From NCBI RefSeq assembly GCF_035556675.1, contig NZ_DATMFZ010000076.1:1-64000 (forward strand): a stretch of DNA of 64,000 nucleotides. The letters run 5' to 3'. This DNA is from Geminicoccus sp035556675. GTDB lineage: Bacteria; Pseudomonadota; Alphaproteobacteria; Geminicoccales; Geminicoccaceae. The translations under genes were made by a program, and so were the position numbers. Position 1 is the stretch's first letter; the number at the start of each line of letters is the position of its first letter. Of this stretch, positions 62,738-64,000 are shown one piece after another. The notes beneath the pieces were generated by a model. That model had not been told where the DNA came from. It searched no databases and saw only the letters and a program-made list of their open reading frames with translations.

Positions 62738-63673
62738 GTGCGGACCATTGGCACGGTCGCGCCCGGCCGTCACCCCGACACCGTGGCGGACAGGGCGGCG
62801 AGTCGCCGGGCTGGCACGCTGGTCGGCCTGGGCGCCATCCTGCTCTGGGCAACGCTGGCGCCCTTGGGCGTGGCGGTGGGCGGGGTGCCGCCCTTCCTCC
62901 TGACGGGAGCCGCCTTCCTGATCGGCGGGCTGTTCCTGCTCCTGGCCCTGCCGCTGCGCGGCCGGCCGCTGTCTGCCGGCTTTCGCGCGAGTCCGGTCGC
63001 CTGGGCGATCGGGGTAGGCGGCTTCTTCGGCTACCACGCGGTCTATTTCAGCGCGCTGCAACTGCTCCCGCCGGTCGACGCGCTGCTGGTGATCAATCTC
63101 TGGCCGCTGCTGATCGTGCTGTTCTCGGCTCTCCTGCCGGGCGAGCGGCTCCTGCCGCGCCATCTGGTGGGCGCGCTGCTGGGCCTGGCCGGCACCAGCC
63201 TGATCGTGCTGGGGCGCGGCGAGATCGGCGGAGGCGGCAGCCTGGGCGGTTGGGCCTGTGCCGTGGCCGCAGCGCTGATCTGGTCCGGCTACTCGATCCT
63301 GAACCGGCGCTTTGCCGCCGGCACCCCGTCCGAGGCGGTGGTGGGCTTCTGCCTCGTCACTGCGCTGCTCTCGCTGCTCACCGGGCTGCTGATCGAGTCG
63401 CCCGCCCTGCCGGAGGGCTGGGGCTGGCCGGCCCTGCTCCTGCTGGGCCTGGGGCCGGTGGGCCTGGCCTTCCTGCTCTGGGACCGCGGCACCAAGACCG
63501 GCGACATCCGGTTCCTGGGGGCAGCCGCCTATGCCGGGCCGCTGATCGGTACGCTGCTTCTGCTGCTCATGGGCCAGGCCGAGCCGACCTGGCAGTTGCT
63601 GCTCGCGGCCGTGCTGATCGTGGGCGGCTCGCTCCTGGCTTCGGGACGCCTGCTGGGCCGGTCCAGGTCCTGA
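62738..63673 (+). CDS. EamA/RhaT-family transporter
   Basis: About 311 residues and ten hydrophobic helices in two EamA repeats: LVGLGAILLWATLAPLGVAV, FLLTGAAFLIGGLFLLLALP, and later WACAVAAALIWSGYSILNRR and GWPALLLLGLGPVGLAFLLW. The family exports amino acids or other metabolites. The first ~25 residues are variable; GTG 62738 is chosen to avoid overlapping the divergent YciI start, with GTG 62783 possible. Substrate unknown. Confidence 0.88.
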   Translation: MRTIGTVAPGRHPDTVADRAASRRAGTLVGLGAILLWATLAPLGVAVGGVPPFLLTGAAFLIGGLFLLLALPLRGRPLSAGFRASPVAWAIGVGGFFGYHAVYFSALQLLPPVDALLVINLWPLLIVLFSALLPGERLLPRHLVGALLGLAGTSLIVLGRGEIGGGGSLGGWACAVAAALIWSGYSILNRRFAAGTPSEAVVGFCLVTALLSLLTGLLIESPALPEGWGWPALLLLGLGPVGLAFLLWDRGTKTGDIRFLGAAAYAGPLIGTLLLLLMGQAEPTWQLLLAAVLIVGGSLLASGRLLGRSRS

Positions 63674-63677
63674 GGCC

Positions 63678-64000
63678 TCAGCCGGCGGGCCGGGTCGCGA
63701 CGAAGCTCGGCCGCCGCTCCATCTCGGCGTGCCAGGCAGCGAGCTTCGGCGCCCCGTCGCGCCAGGCGATGCCGGGATGGCGGATGTCCAGATAGGTGAG
63801 CGCCACGGCCAGCGCGATCGCATCCAGCCTAGCACCGCTGCCGAACGAAGCGAGGTCCGCCTCGGCCGCGGCCACGGCACGCAGGTTCAGGTCGCGCTGC
63901 TTGTCGATGAAGGCCTGGGAGCGCTCGCCATCCGGGCGGATGCTCTCCTGTCGGGCCGCCACCGCCGCATCCATCATGCCGTCGGCAAGGGCCGCCCGGG
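63678..64000 (-). CDS. Glutathione S-transferase-like protein, C-terminal part (cut by edge)
   Basis: The frame runs off the right edge (residues RAALADGMMDAAVAARQES visible at the upstream end). The helical domain has SQAFIDKQRDLNLRAVAAAE, ARLDAIALAVALTYLDIRHP and WHAEMERRPSFVATRP, as in the GST C-terminal domain. The N-terminal thioredoxin fold lies outside. Convergent with EamA, four bases apart. Confidence 0.85.
   Translation of the reverse strand, partial: RAALADGMMDAAVAARQESIRPDGERSQAFIDKQRDLNLRAVAAAEADLASFGSGARLDAIALAVALTYLDIRHPGIAWRDGAPKLAAWHAEMERRPSFVATRPAG

Overview
The window is a chromosomal piece of a very GC-rich alphaproteobacterium, most likely of the Rhodospirillales/Geminicoccales type. 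The evidence is gene order: rpiB-glyA-nrdR-ribD-ribE-ribBX-ribH-nusB-thiL, and yebC-ruvCAB-ybgC-tolQRAB-pal-cpoB-tilS-ftsH-folP, both classic alphaproteobacterial clusters. Coding density is high, many genes overlap by 4 nt (ATGA/GTGA), and third positions are almost all G or C. No rRNA, tRNA, CRISPR array, insertion sequence or prophage was seen. Genus or species cannot be named from this.

Layout. 1-3.2 kb: an edge-truncated gene, an ECF41-type sigma factor with its own recognisable promoter, a small secreted protein and an RTX repeat protein. 3.5-9.6 kb: a large SAM/cyclase/AAA/TPR signalling protein and DNA polymerase I. 9.7-12.2 kb: an isochorismatase-fold hydrolase and a SnoaL-like exported protein, divergent from a LysR regulator. 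12.2-12.9 kb: a MazE/PIN toxin-antitoxin pair that looks to be decaying. 13-16 kb: a PAS/degenerate-GGDEF protein and a puuD-puuA-like pair. 16-21.8 kb: a second class III cyclase with TPRs, a YHS protein, a multicopper oxidase and a frame-broken RTX gene. 21.9-30.1 kb: apaG, an XRE regulator, and the riboflavin/one-carbon operon on the minus strand. 30.2-36 kb: an LLM flavoenzyme, a molybdopterin oxidoreductase and an otsB-GH15-otsA trehalose operon.

35.9-47.2 kb is the main accessory locus: a catecholate-siderophore system. It has a Fes/IroE-like esterase, an iron-siderophore binding protein, an exported YncE-like propeller, a DHB-AMP ligase, a free-standing aryl carrier protein, an EntF-type C-A-PCP-TE synthetase whose A domain reads the serine code DVWHFSLVDK, and FecCD/FecE-type transporter parts. 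The proteins predict a 2,3-dihydroxybenzoyl-serine (enterobactin-like) product, but the genes that make DHB from chorismate, and any outer-membrane receptor, are not in the window.

47.3-64 kb: a glycine-zipper lipoprotein, a PilZ protein, the yebC-ruv-tol-pal-ftsH-folP block, then small housekeeping or uncharacterised genes (left-handed beta-helix protein, EVE, YciI, EamA transporter) and an edge-truncated GST.

The points most worth a second look are the ECF41 autoregulatory promoter, the doubly damaged toxin-antitoxin module, the RTX gene interrupted by six consecutive -1 frameshifts, the incomplete siderophore locus with a coupled YncE-like protein, and a TolA whose periplasmic spacer is proline-rich. 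No wholly new system could be shown from the sequence alone.
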